64,000 nt of DNA from positions 1 to 64,000 of the forward strand of contig CALKXD010000049.1 in the NCBI GenBank assembly GCA_938003855.1, in the 5' to 3' direction. The position numbers and the translations under genes were made by a program. Within the stretch, counting starts at the first letter, position 1. Each line of letters begins with the position of its first letter. This DNA comes from an uncultured Granulosicoccaceae bacterium. Its GTDB lineage: Bacteria > Pseudomonadota > Gammaproteobacteria > Granulosicoccales > Granulosicoccaceae. Positions 1-8,326 of the stretch are shown here, in pieces. The notes beneath the pieces are model-generated. The model worked only from the letters and a program-made list of their open reading frames with translations, ran no database searches and was not told the DNA's origin.

Positions 1-108
1 CTTTGGTGTCACATAATTTTTTTGCGGGTTAATGGAATGGTACTGTCGATCCCGTATCAATCTATAGTAAACGCCGGACAGTTAGCGCTACTCAACGGAG
101 AGTATATT

Positions 109-861
109 ATGCGGTTTAAAGGCAGGAAGGTATTGGTAACCGGTGGTACTCGCGGAATCGGGCGAGCTGCCGCGCTGGCATTTATCGAGGAGGGTGCTAA
201 CGTCGTTATTTCCGGCAGTAGTGCCGGCAGTATTGCTGAGGCGTTGGCCGGATTCCCAAGCGCACTGGTGGCTGCGGTGTGTGGAGATATTGCCTGTGCT
301 AATGACTGTAAGCGCATTGTGCAGGAAGCCGTAGAGGGTTTACATGGTCTCGATATACTGGTTAACAGTGCCGGAGTGTTTCAACATGCAACGATGTCTG
401 AAACCAACGAAGCCGTGTGGGATCGAATTATCGATACCAATCTTAAGGGCAGTTATTTTTGCTCGCGTGCGGCACTTGATGAGCTGCGTAAAAATGCCGG
501 GGTCATTATTCATCTTGGCTCTGAGTCCGGCATTAATGGCTATGCGGGGAGTACCGCTTATTGCGCTTCCAAAGGGGCTATTGTCAATCTCACCCGATCT
601 ATGGCCATGGAGCTGGCCCCGAAGGTTCGCGTTAACGCTGTGTGTCCCGGTGTCGTTGAGACGGATATGGCACGGGTGGGTTTTGCGATTGATGGTGACG
701 AAGAACGCGGCATGCAACAACAACGCGATAGCTATCCGTTAAAGCGGGTTGCATCAGTTGAAGAAATCGCTGCTGCCATTCTCTATCTGGCCGGTGATGA
801 TGCGCGTTTTATAACCGGAGAATCGCTGGTCATCGATGGCGGAGCCACTGTCGGTAAGTAG
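109..861 (+). CDS. SDR family NAD(P)-dependent oxidoreductase
   Basis: This is a classical short-chain dehydrogenase/reductase of 250 residues, the usual family length, acting in the cytoplasm on an unknown alcohol or ketone. The Rossmann motif TGGTRGIG is at residues 11-18, NSAG at about 86-89, the structural Asn of DTN at 111, and the catalytic Ser138, Tyr151 and Lys155 (YCASK) are all present. I start it at the ATG at 109 because a GGAG ribosome-binding site lies a few bases upstream and the Rossmann fold begins at once; an in-frame upstream extension looks non-coding. Its operon partners, if any, lie left of the window. The substrate cannot be read from the sequence. Confidence 0.9.
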   Translation: MRFKGRKVLVTGGTRGIGRAAALAFIEEGANVVISGSSAGSIAEALAGFPSALVAAVCGDIACANDCKRIVQEAVEGLHGLDILVNSAGVFQHATMSETNEAVWDRIIDTNLKGSYFCSRAALDELRKNAGVIIHLGSESGINGYAGSTAYCASKGAIVNLTRSMAMELAPKVRVNAVCPGVVETDMARVGFAIDGDEERGMQQQRDSYPLKRVASVEEIAAAILYLAGDDARFITGESLVIDGGATVGK

Positions 862-1026
862 AGATTCTATAAACCGAATGCACAAGAAGCAGTTAACGGG
901 TAGTGTCTGCGGACCTGCACTTGCGTTTTCAGTTACCAACGCACGATATGCGTCGCTCCCGCCGGCATCGGGGCTTGTGCAGCGGTGTTGTAGTCGCGCG
1001 GACGCTGGCGACTGTGGTGCTGCTGA

Positions 1027-2190
1027 TCAGCGTTCATCAAGAACATCGGCTATTTCCCTGACCCAGGGATCAAGCCGGCCTTGCTGCTTGATTTCGCGTG
1101 CACGATTATAGGCTTCCGTGTCACTGCCAAACGGCCCGTACAGGGCGGCATAACCCGGGTCATTGCGTAGCATAAGCGGATAGATATGAATCTCTTGCAG
1201 ATCGAATCCCGCCAGGCGCAGTTCATCTTCCATGGAATTTAAATTCCGCCCTATCGATAACTGTAGCACATACTGATAACCCGGGAGAGTTCTCAGCCAT
1301 TGGCCAGTGTCGCTTGCCAGTGATTGTCTGCGGCGATCAGTAATGAGTGAGTCATCAGCAACATCCGCCACTAACACCGGTACTGGTACCGCGGCGACGG
1401 TTGCGCTATTGGGATCGATTAGTTCACGTCGTTGCCGGTTGGCTGTTACTTCAGGTTCGGTAGGTGTTTTTTCTGCACCTGGCAACAAGGCACTAGCCGT
1501 TGTGGTGTTGGAGCTCATGTCGGAGTCAGTACTATAAGTAATACCCGCGGTGCGTTTGGCTGATCTGTCGATGGCAATTGCCCCGGGGGCCGGTGCATTG
1601 GTCTGGTCTGACGCGGCGCTGTTGATCTGCATCTCTATGGATTCGGTTTCCGTCAGTGCACGTATGCTTTCTGCGAGTACGGATGGTTCAGCCTGCAGCA
1701 CTTGTGCGCCGGTTTGAGCGGGCCTTGCTGTTATTTGCGCCTCCGCTTGAATGCCTGTTAGATTGCGCGCTGCTGCTGTTGAATTTACTCCGGGCTCGCT
1801 TACTTCTATAGAAGCTGTACTCACGGTGTCGGTGACAGCCCCGGCACTGTTAAGTGCTGTGGGTGGTGATGTGGTTTTAGCCAGTGCGTCGTCTGTACTA
1901 TCAAGGGCCGGGGGTGTGGTTTCTTCGGTATCAGTGCTGGTTGTTGCGGGTGTGTAAGGGATCTGTGGGTCGAAATTCGGACGCATGACCAGAAACAGGC
2001 AAAGGCAGGCAACCGCAGCACTGGCAGCCAGTGGCGGCCATCCCGGTAGCCAGGCTTGACGGCGGCCAGCGCTATTATCTCTGCGGTAAAGCTGTGCTTT
2101 GTGTTCAGCGTGTGCAAGTATTTTCGCGTCAAGTGACTCTGGCGATTTTCGTTGCGGGGTGTCGCTGTATTGTTGTTGAAGGTCAGTCAC
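1027..2190 (-). CDS. SPOR-domain membrane protein, putative anti-sigma factor
   Basis: 387 residues. A cytoplasmic N-terminus of about 50 polar residues is followed by one membrane segment at about 52-69, then a long Ser/Thr/Ala-rich periplasmic linker of low complexity, and a C-terminal SPOR-like domain at roughly 310-387. SPOR domains bind denuded septal peptidoglycan. The ATG overlaps the stop of the ECF sigma gene by four bases, so the two are translationally coupled. Position and topology suggest an anti-sigma factor that senses the cell wall; that role is inference, because the N-terminus has no zinc-binding anti-sigma signature. It is the last gene of a three-gene minus-strand operon with the VWA lipoprotein. 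Confidence 0.75.
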   Translation of the reverse strand: MTDLQQQYSDTPQRKSPESLDAKILAHAEHKAQLYRRDNSAGRRQAWLPGWPPLAASAAVACLCLFLVMRPNFDPQIPYTPATTSTDTEETTPPALDSTDDALAKTTSPPTALNSAGAVTDTVSTASIEVSEPGVNSTAAARNLTGIQAEAQITARPAQTGAQVLQAEPSVLAESIRALTETESIEMQINSAASDQTNAPAPGAIAIDRSAKRTAGITYSTDSDMSSNTTTASALLPGAEKTPTEPEVTANRQRRELIDPNSATVAAVPVPVLVADVADDSLITDRRRQSLASDTGQWLRTLPGYQYVLQLSIGRNLNSMEDELRLAGFDLQEIHIYPLMLRNDPGYAALYGPFGSDTEAYNRAREIKQQGRLDPWVREIADVLDER

Positions 2191-2735
2191 GATAATGCCC
2201 CCATACGTTTGCGCGTCGTGCTCTTCGCATAGCGTAAGCGACTTTTTACAGTTTCGGGCCCAACGTCGGTAATGTTGGCGATCTCCTTGTTTGAGAAACC
2301 CTGCTGCTGTAATAGAAAGGTATCTCTTTGTTCTGCAGGTAGCTCATCGAGGGCAACGATGAGTTCGGCCAACAGGGTTTGGTCTTCGGCCGTCATATCT
2401 GTGCTGCGATGTTGTTCCAACAGGCTGTCGTCCAGTGCAGGCTGGTTGTTTACTTTACGCCTTTGGTGATCAATAAGACGATTTCTGCCGATGGTAAACA
2501 ACCAGGTGCGGAACGCGGCCAATGGTTTGTAGGTGGGAGCCTGCTCGATAACGGTGATCCAGGTATCCTGGGCAATTTCCTCGACAATGGCGGCATTGGG
2601 CATGCTGCAATAGAGAAAATGGAATAACGCGTCTTTGTGTCGTTGGTATAACATATCGAAGGCTGTAGCATCGCCACTGGCGTATTTGCGCAGTAGCGAT
2701 GCATCGCTTGAGAGAAGCTGTTTTAGTTTACCCAC
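2187..2735 (-). CDS. ECF-type RNA polymerase sigma factor
   Basis: 182 residues, typical of extracytoplasmic-function sigma-70 factors. Region 2 lies at about residues 22-90, with the EEIAQDTW core-binding and -10 recognition helices and the FRTWLFTIGRN segment. Region 4 is at about 125-175 with a helix-turn-helix around FSNKEIANITDVGPETVKSRL. There is no region 3, as expected. Translation starts at GTG (base 2735), inside the last codons of the VWA gene (8-base overlap), and the stop overlaps the next start (ATGA). It probably directs transcription of its own operon or an envelope regulon; no target promoter could be identified by eye. Confidence 0.9.
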   Translation of the reverse strand: MGKLKQLLSSDASLLRKYASGDATAFDMLYQRHKDALFHFLYCSMPNAAIVEEIAQDTWITVIEQAPTYKPLAAFRTWLFTIGRNRLIDHQRRKVNNQPALDDSLLEQHRSTDMTAEDQTLLAELIVALDELPAEQRDTFLLQQQGFSNKEIANITDVGPETVKSRLRYAKSTTRKRMGALS

Positions 2736-4467
2736 CGTGAACCGTAAATGTGGAAAGTCCGGAGGCTAACTCTACCAGTGAAAGCAGTTCGCTGCGATAG
2801 CCATGCGGGTCAATACCACGGGCATTGCGCATTACAGTCAATGCATCGTTGTAACCGAAATTGTCGGTATACACACCACCGCTGAGCAATTGACCAAATG
2901 CGGCGACACCACTGGCGAATCGAAAATCTTCGCTGGCGGCGCTGAAGGTGTCGATCAGAGTGTCAGTGGCAATCGCCTGTTTAATTTCGGTGCTGGTGTT
3001 CTCATCCGGTAGTTTATAGCGCAACTTGACGAATGCCAGTTCTGCCAGTTCTGCTGGATCGACTGTCAGCGGTTCAGGGGGGGCATACCGTAGCGGTGAC
3101 AGGCGCTTTTCTGCGGAGTCTGACAGAGTCAGTTCATAGAAGGCTGTGACCGTGTGTCCAGCGCCAATGTCACCGGCGTCGATTTTGTCGTTGCTGAAAT
3201 CCTCACGTCTAAGCGTGCGGTTTTCATAACCTATCAGGCGATACTCGGCAACCACGGCCGGATTGAATTCAACCTGAATTTTCACATCACGCGCAATCGT
3301 CAGTAATGTGGATTGCGCTTCTTTTACAAGTACTTTCTGTGCCTCTGTCAGGCTGTCTATATAGCTGGCATTGCCGTCGCCGGTATCTGCCAGTTGTTCC
3401 ATTAATGAGTAGTTATAGTTGCCTGCACCAAAGCCGAGCGTTGTCAGTGCAATTCCGGATTGACGTTTGTTGGCGATCAATTCTTTAAGTGCGGTAATAC
3501 TGACCGTGCCGACATTCATGTCGCCGTCGCTGGCAATCAGTACGCGATTGATACCCTCTTCGATGAGGTTCTGAGCAGCTACCTGATAGGCTAGATGAAT
3601 TCCCGCGCTACCGTGCGTGCTGCCGCCTGCCTGCAGTTGATCTATAGCGGCTCGGATCGTTGCTTTTTGGTTGCCTGGCGTCGAATCCAGAACCAGACCG
3701 GCAGCGCCGGCATAGACAACAAGGGCAATACGGTCTTTTTGGTCCAGGGTGTTGACCAGCAGGTTCAATGACTTTTTTACTAATGGCAGTTTATTGTGAT
3801 CGCGCATGCTGCCCGACACATCAATCAGAAAAACCAGGTTCGCGGGAGGGCGTTGCTGGTGTGTGGGCTGGTAGCCTTTCAGTCCGATCTGCAGTAATTT
3901 GCGCCCGGCATTCCATGGAGACGGGGCTAGTTCGGTATTCACTGAAAATGGGCGCTGCGTGTTGTCAGGGGTGTCATAGTGGTAGGAAAAATAATTGATC
4001 ATCTCTTCAACGCGAACCGCATCGTGTGGCGGCAGTCGACCCTCACGGGCCAGCATACGTCGTACGTTGGAGTAGCTGGCGGTGTCAACATCAATGCTGA
4101 AAGTAGAGACAGGAGTGACCGATGTCTGTTTGATACTGTCCTGCTCTATCGGCAGGTAATTCTCCCGATCGGTCACTGGTTTCGGTGGCGGATAGTGAAT
4201 ACCGTGGGTGGCAACCTTTGATCTGACTCCGGCCTGATGCCTCATTAATTTGGCGGGAGCCATGGCTACCTCCGTGGTGATCAATGCGTCGTTTTTGCTG
4301 TGGCTGCCGTTGGTCGGCCGGGCTTGCGGGTTGTTCTGCCCGGTTGAGTGCAGGACGGAATTATTCAACGGGACGCTTGCTGTCACCGTTTCAGTTTGTG
4401 GTTGTGTGCAGGCGCTAATGGACACCGCCAGAGTGGTACAAATTACCAGTGTTTGCACAGGGTTCAT
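2728..4467 (-). CDS. VWA-domain lipoprotein (YfbK-like)
   Basis: 579 residues. The signal peptide ends in a lipobox (SISAC, Cys20), so it should be a lipoprotein facing the periplasm. A YfbK-type N-terminal region precedes a von Willebrand factor A domain with an intact MIDAS motif DVSGS at 216-220 and a further acidic loop (SDGDMNVG) near 312. The C-terminal part resembles the DUF3520 domain of YfbK-like proteins. MIDAS domains bind metal and mediate protein contacts. It is the first gene of the operon with the ECF sigma factor and SPOR protein, so it may be the signal-receiving or effector part. The partner is unknown. Confidence 0.85.
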   Translation of the reverse strand: MNPVQTLVICTTLAVSISACTQPQTETVTASVPLNNSVLHSTGQNNPQARPTNGSHSKNDALITTEVAMAPAKLMRHQAGVRSKVATHGIHYPPPKPVTDRENYLPIEQDSIKQTSVTPVSTFSIDVDTASYSNVRRMLAREGRLPPHDAVRVEEMINYFSYHYDTPDNTQRPFSVNTELAPSPWNAGRKLLQIGLKGYQPTHQQRPPANLVFLIDVSGSMRDHNKLPLVKKSLNLLVNTLDQKDRIALVVYAGAAGLVLDSTPGNQKATIRAAIDQLQAGGSTHGSAGIHLAYQVAAQNLIEEGINRVLIASDGDMNVGTVSITALKELIANKRQSGIALTTLGFGAGNYNYSLMEQLADTGDGNASYIDSLTEAQKVLVKEAQSTLLTIARDVKIQVEFNPAVVAEYRLIGYENRTLRREDFSNDKIDAGDIGAGHTVTAFYELTLSDSAEKRLSPLRYAPPEPLTVDPAELAELAFVKLRYKLPDENTSTEIKQAIATDTLIDTFSAASEDFRFASGVAAFGQLLSGGVYTDNFGYNDALTVMRNARGIDPHGYRSELLSLVELASGLSTFTVHGG

Positions 4468-4623
4468 ATTGTCAGCTCGTAGATGAAGGCTTATGGGTTA
4501 AACGCACCGGCGGCAATTTTGGGGTTAAGCAGACACAAAATGCTATCCGGGGGGGATTTTGATCGATCCGGGACTGGGGTGGATTGTGGCTGGTGCAATG
4601 GTGTGAGGTGATGGGAAAAGCTA

Positions 4624-5040
4624 TTGACAGATTCACTATCACGCGGTTGTTCTCGTGTCTGTAACGAGGATGATCTGGTTGATATACTGGTGATTTGCGC
4701 TGGAGCGAACCCGATCACAATTCATGTGCAACGAGACAATGAAGGCTATTTGCTTGATCCCTCCCAATGGACAATCGCGCTGGCACACGAGATTGCCGCC
4801 GGAGAAGACATTAATCTAACTGATGAACACTGGGTGGTGATTACTTTTGTCAGGGATTATTTCGAGCAGCAGCAAACCGTACCCATCGCTCGAACGCTGT
4901 TGCAACACTTGCAGGAATCGCTTGGCAGCAGGAAAGCATCGCGCCGTTATTTGCATGCGCTGTTTCCGTATGGCTATGGACAGCAGGCCTGCAAGATTGC
5001 CGGCATGCGAAAACCGCTAAAGCTCATGCTGGACGTATAG
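4624..5040 (+). CDS. TusE/DsrC-like sulfur-carrier family protein, atypical C-terminus
   Basis: The fold is recognisable from NEGYLLDPSQW (39-49), the EHWVVITFVRDYF segment (68-80) and the C-terminal LFPYGYGQQACKIAGM. TusE and DsrC carry sulfur on a conserved penultimate cysteine in a KPxxC(V/I) tail. Here the equivalent position, eleven residues after Cys123, is Leu134 and the tail is four residues longer; only the inner cysteine (Cys123, next to KIAG) remains. No frameshift restores the usual ending. Relay of sulfur to tRNA 2-thiouridine or to DsrAB is therefore doubtful and a regulatory role is possible. The start is uncertain: TTG at 4624 or GTG at 4690. No tusBCD or dsr genes are nearby. 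Confidence 0.75.
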   Translation: MTDSLSRGCSRVCNEDDLVDILVICAGANPITIHVQRDNEGYLLDPSQWTIALAHEIAAGEDINLTDEHWVVITFVRDYFEQQQTVPIARTLLQHLQESLGSRKASRRYLHALFPYGYGQQACKIAGMRKPLKLMLDV

Positions 5041-5136
5041 CGTGCTTTGGCAAGCCAGCGACACGCGCGGGTTGCCAGAATTATTGATCCATTACGCAAG
5101 ACAGCTATACTGCAGCTTGTTTCCATGGAGAGTGCA

Positions 5137-5715
5137 ATGACTGCTGAATCTGCCGCAGGTCGGGGTTGTTGTAAGTGGGTAAGACGGATAGCCGGTGGGG
5201 TTGTAGCTGGACTGTTTATCCTGTTGAGCACATCTGTGCAGGCTGCATCGGTAATTTATGTCAGCAACGAAACGCTCTACCCGATCATCGTTTCAGATAT
5301 TACAGTGAGCGGTGCCAGGCTGAGCAAGAAGGCCTGGAAGCGCGCCGCCGGGACGATTTTGCCCGGAGAGCGACTGGCCGTCCTATCTATAAGCCGCACC
5401 GGTAAGTTCAACTGGATGGATCCGACACCGCGTTTTGTCGAGCCGGGTAAAACGGTCTTTTTTAACAGTACTTTGGTACTGGCTGATTTCAGTAAAACGC
5501 TGACATTGAATCAAAAACTTCTCGGCACTGGTTCTGGCAGCAAAATGTGGTATCGGCTTCAGGGGGTCACCGAGCCGGTCGAGTGGTCAATGGAAAACAA
5601 CTCATACTCGGCGGTTTGGCAAGTGCTGGACGATCTTTCACTGGCAATTGATTATCGCGCTTATCGCGATAAAAAAGACACGCATGTTGAGTATGTTGTG
5701 TCCAGTCCTCAATAG
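5137..5715 (+). CDS. Secreted protein of unknown function
   Basis: I do not recognise the family. From the ATG at 5137, preceded by GGAGAG, the product has 192 residues with a basic N-terminus, a hydrophobic core (GGVVAGLFILLSTSV) and a likely signal-peptidase site after VQA. The mature part is rich in beta-forming and polar residues, with no cysteine and no obvious catalytic motif, suggesting a small periplasmic or secreted beta-sandwich. It lies about 100 bases after the TusE/DsrC-like gene and is followed by the convergent M20 peptidase. An in-frame ATG at 5125 is an alternative start. Confidence 0.6.
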   Translation: MTAESAAGRGCCKWVRRIAGGVVAGLFILLSTSVQAASVIYVSNETLYPIIVSDITVSGARLSKKAWKRAAGTILPGERLAVLSISRTGKFNWMDPTPRFVEPGKTVFFNSTLVLADFSKTLTLNQKLLGTGSGSKMWYRLQGVTEPVEWSMENNSYSAVWQVLDDLSLAIDYRAYRDKKDTHVEYVVSSPQ

Positions 5716-5734
5716 CGCACGAAGTTCGTGAATA

Positions 5735-7156
5735 TCAACGCGCTGTGATTGCCTGCGGTATTTTGCCATCGCCGATATCCCAGTACAGTCCAGTCATAAC
5801 CGGCAGAGCCGACCGGGTAAGCGACAGTAAGATATGTTCATCCGGTGCGTGCTGTGAGCAGGCAGCGTAGGAGTGTGGAATCCAGATAGCCGGCAGATCC
5901 AGTAAGTCGGTAAAAAGATCGTTGCATATAGATCCACCCATGCTCGGTATGATGGCCGGTTTTTCGTTAATGGTAGTTTGCACAGATGCAGCGATGCACT
6001 CAACCCACGGATGATCGGGTTCAGTCCGCGATGCGGCAAAACCCGCGGCGTTTTCAGCGGGTGTGGAGATCTCGACTTGCGAGAAACCGTTTTTATCAAG
6101 GTGTTTGCGTAGAGCGGGGAGAATATTGTCGGCATTGGTACCGGCAAAAAACCGCAACTGACAATGCGCGCGCGCAGTCGGGGCGATTGCGTTGACCGGG
6201 TGCTGCGGGTTGCCGGCCGTCATGGCGAGCACCGCAAAACTGTTCCAGCCATAGACTTTGGCCGCTGGTGTCATTGCGGGTTCACCCCAGTGCGGGTCAA
6301 TGGTGGGTGCACCGGGGCCGGTTTCGATCTCCAGCCCGTCGAGTACCTGTTGCACGGACGGTGGTGTGGCCGGCGGCAGCCAGTCAGCAATCTGAATTTG
6401 ACCGCTGGCTGAGGTAATAGAGGCAATGGCATGGCTGAGGATGATCGCGGGGTCAGCAATCAGGCCGCCCCAGTTGCCGGAGTGATGCCCCCCGTCGCGC
6501 AGGTTCAGTACCAGATCAAAGTTCACCGCGCCGCGGGAACCCAGTGTTATGGTAGGTTTAGCGGGTGACATACGCGGTCCGTCAGAACCAATAAAGACAT
6601 CGGCACTGAACGCGTCGCGGTGCTGTTGAAGAAGCTCTCGCAAACCGGCAGAGCCGGCTTCCTCGCCCATCTCCAGTAGAAATTTTGCGTTGAAACCCAG
6701 GGCACCGCGCTCTTCAATGACTGCGCGTAAGGCTGCGATATTGATCGTGTGCTGTGCTTTATTGTCGGCAGTGCCTCGTCCGTAGAGACGATCACCGTCG
6801 CGCTTAATCTGCCACGGACCGAGTCCTTTCGTCCAGTGTTCGTCCTGGCCGAGGATCACATCGCCGTGGCCATAGCCAAGTACTGTAGGCAGGCTGCTGT
6901 CTTCAATGCGTGTCGCCAGTAAGACCGGACCGGCGTGGGGCAGGGGGTTGTCATATTTTGTGCAGTCAAAGCCGCACTGTGTCAGCGCTGGAATGATGTT
7001 TTCGTCAAGGTAGCGGTGTAACTCCGGCAAGCTGTTTTGTTTCTGGCTTTCGGTGCGGTAGGTTACCCGCTGGCCGAGCTCTTCATCAAAGCCACCGTCG
7101 TCAAAGTATCGCAGTATCCGCTCAATTGCACCGTTGCGAGAGCCTGGCTGTGTCAT
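5735..7156 (-). CDS. M20 family metallopeptidase (dipeptidase or deacylase)
   Basis: 473 residues, as usual for M20 di-zinc hydrolases. The ligand motifs are GHGD (His97, Asp99), GRGTADNK with the bridging Asp131, and MGEEAGS with the catalytic Glu165 and ligand Glu166; the GSDGP motif and a C-terminal His ligand near SYAACSQHAPDE are also present. The lid/dimerisation domain occupies the middle. It should hydrolyse a peptide or N-acyl amino acid in the cytoplasm. The remnant of a peptide ABC ATPase ends about 90 bases upstream on the same strand, so this enzyme may once have belonged to a peptide uptake operon. Confidence 0.85.
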   Translation of the reverse strand: MTQPGSRNGAIERILRYFDDGGFDEELGQRVTYRTESQKQNSLPELHRYLDENIIPALTQCGFDCTKYDNPLPHAGPVLLATRIEDSSLPTVLGYGHGDVILGQDEHWTKGLGPWQIKRDGDRLYGRGTADNKAQHTINIAALRAVIEERGALGFNAKFLLEMGEEAGSAGLRELLQQHRDAFSADVFIGSDGPRMSPAKPTITLGSRGAVNFDLVLNLRDGGHHSGNWGGLIADPAIILSHAIASITSASGQIQIADWLPPATPPSVQQVLDGLEIETGPGAPTIDPHWGEPAMTPAAKVYGWNSFAVLAMTAGNPQHPVNAIAPTARAHCQLRFFAGTNADNILPALRKHLDKNGFSQVEISTPAENAAGFAASRTEPDHPWVECIAASVQTTINEKPAIIPSMGGSICNDLFTDLLDLPAIWIPHSYAACSQHAPDEHILLSLTRSALPVMTGLYWDIGDGKIPQAITAR

Positions 7157-7248
7157 ATCTCTGGAACCTTATGTCTGTGACTAATAGACGTGCTGTTAAT
7201 TACGGAAGTATCTATAGGGCATCGTAGTTTCAGCGGGCGGGTGTGTGG

Positions 7249-7897
7249 TTAGTTTTTTTCATCGAACAAATGACACTCTACCCGTACTCCGCCGGACAGG
7301 CACGTTTTGGGTGCCGTGTTATTGCACCGGGGCAGTAATGCCGGGCAGCGCGGGTGGAACGTGCAACCGGGCGGCATGTTGAGCGGGTTGGGGTAGGCTG
7401 CACCGAGGTGTGTATCCGGCACCCCCAGGTCGGGGTCGGGAGTGAGTACGGATTCCAGTAGTGCACGGGTATAGGGATGACGTGGGTTTCGGAAACATTC
7501 AGCGGCATTGCCGTACTCGACAATGCGTCCCAGGTACATCACAGCGAGCTCGGTAGCCATGTGCTCGACCACCGCCAGGTTGTGGCTGATGATCAGGTAG
7601 GTGAGGCCCAGTTCTGTGCGCAGTTCCTGCAGCAGGTTAAGTATCTGCGACTGCACCGAGACATCCAGCGCTGATGTTGGCTCATCACAGATCACTACTT
7701 GCGGGCGGTTGATGAGCGCGCGTGCTATCGCCACGCGTTGACGCTGGCCGCCTGACAGCTGCGATGGATAATTGTTGTAGACGCGTTTTGGCAAGCCGAC
7801 CAGTTCCATGATCTCTTCGGTACGTCGCCGCCAGGTGTGCGGCTCGGGATCACCCTGTACTTTGAGAGGCAGGGAGATAATGCTGCCCAGTGTTGAC
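7249..7897 (-). pseudogene. 5'-truncated oligopeptide/dipeptide ABC transporter ATPase
   Basis: The C-terminal part of a DppF/OppF-type ATPase is intact: signature LSGGQRQR, Walker B VVICDEP, switch His in ISHNLAVVEH, and the Cys-containing oligopeptide-transporter tail (CTFHPRCP, CHLF). Upstream of the internal ATG at 7809 the same frame still reads as ABC sequence (GSIISLPLKVQGD, then WRRRTEEI), but homology ends near 7885-7900 where an RTX gene begins on the other strand. Walker A and the Q-loop are missing, so the product cannot bind ATP normally. None of the permease or binding-protein genes of such a system is here. Confidence 0.85.
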
Positions 7898-8278
7898 CAT
7901 CTGTACGGGGAGGACGGTGATGATCGCGGCTACGGGGGCAAAGGTAAGGACTACCTGTCCGGTGGTGCCGGCAAGGACGGGCTGGATGGTGATGATGTAT
8001 CCAGATTTCCAGAGCAGACAGGCGATGACATTGTGCTCGGTGGCGACGGTGATGATCCGTGGCTTTATGGCGGGCCTGGCAACGATAAAGTATACGGCCA
8101 GTCGGGTAACGATCTGGTGCGCGGCAATGACGGCGCCGATAAAGTCTATGGCGGGCCCGGCAATGATACGGTTAAGGCCGATGGCGGCGATGATCTTGTG
8201 ATCGATGGCGGCAATGGCACCGACAGTTGTCGAACCGGAACCGGAAACGATGTGCTTCCGATAAACTGCGAAAGCTAG
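7895..8278 (+). pseudogene. N-truncated RTX-type calcium-binding repeat protein
   Basis: The reading frame consists of glycine/aspartate nonapeptide repeats of the GGxGxDxL type (YGEDGDD, YGGKGKDYL, LGGDGDD, YGGPGNDK, YGGPGNDT), which fold into a calcium-binding beta-roll. It ends in a two-cysteine tail (DSC ... NCES) that I recognise as the natural C-terminus of some small secreted calcium-binding proteins. No signal peptide or upstream domain remains: the frame opens directly inside the neighbouring truncated ABC gene. An ATG at 7880 could still start a 132-residue product, but with no visible export signal. I regard it as a remnant. Confidence 0.7.
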
Positions 8279-8326
8279 TTGAACTGACATTACAACAGGT
8301 AGGTGCAAGGCAGGGCCGTTGCTTGA

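Noticed and set aside
22-108. An in-frame upstream extension of the SDR gene.
   Set aside because: The Rossmann motif begins shortly after the ATG at 109, which has a GGAG site; the extra 29 residues do not resemble the family.
1307-1957. Plus-strand open frames inside the SPOR gene, rich in Ser, Thr and Val.
   Set aside because: They are antisense to the low-complexity linker of the minus-strand protein; the repeats there create long open frames by chance.
4624-4690. TTGACA at 4624 read as a -35 promoter element instead of a start codon.
   Set aside because: No -10 box lies at the right distance (the TATACT at 4683-4688 is too far), so I could not settle it; only the start of the TusE/DsrC-like gene is affected.
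7808-7894. An in-frame extension of the RTX fragment to the left.
   Set aside because: This stretch is the antisense of the truncated ABC ATPase, whose homology is clear on the minus strand.
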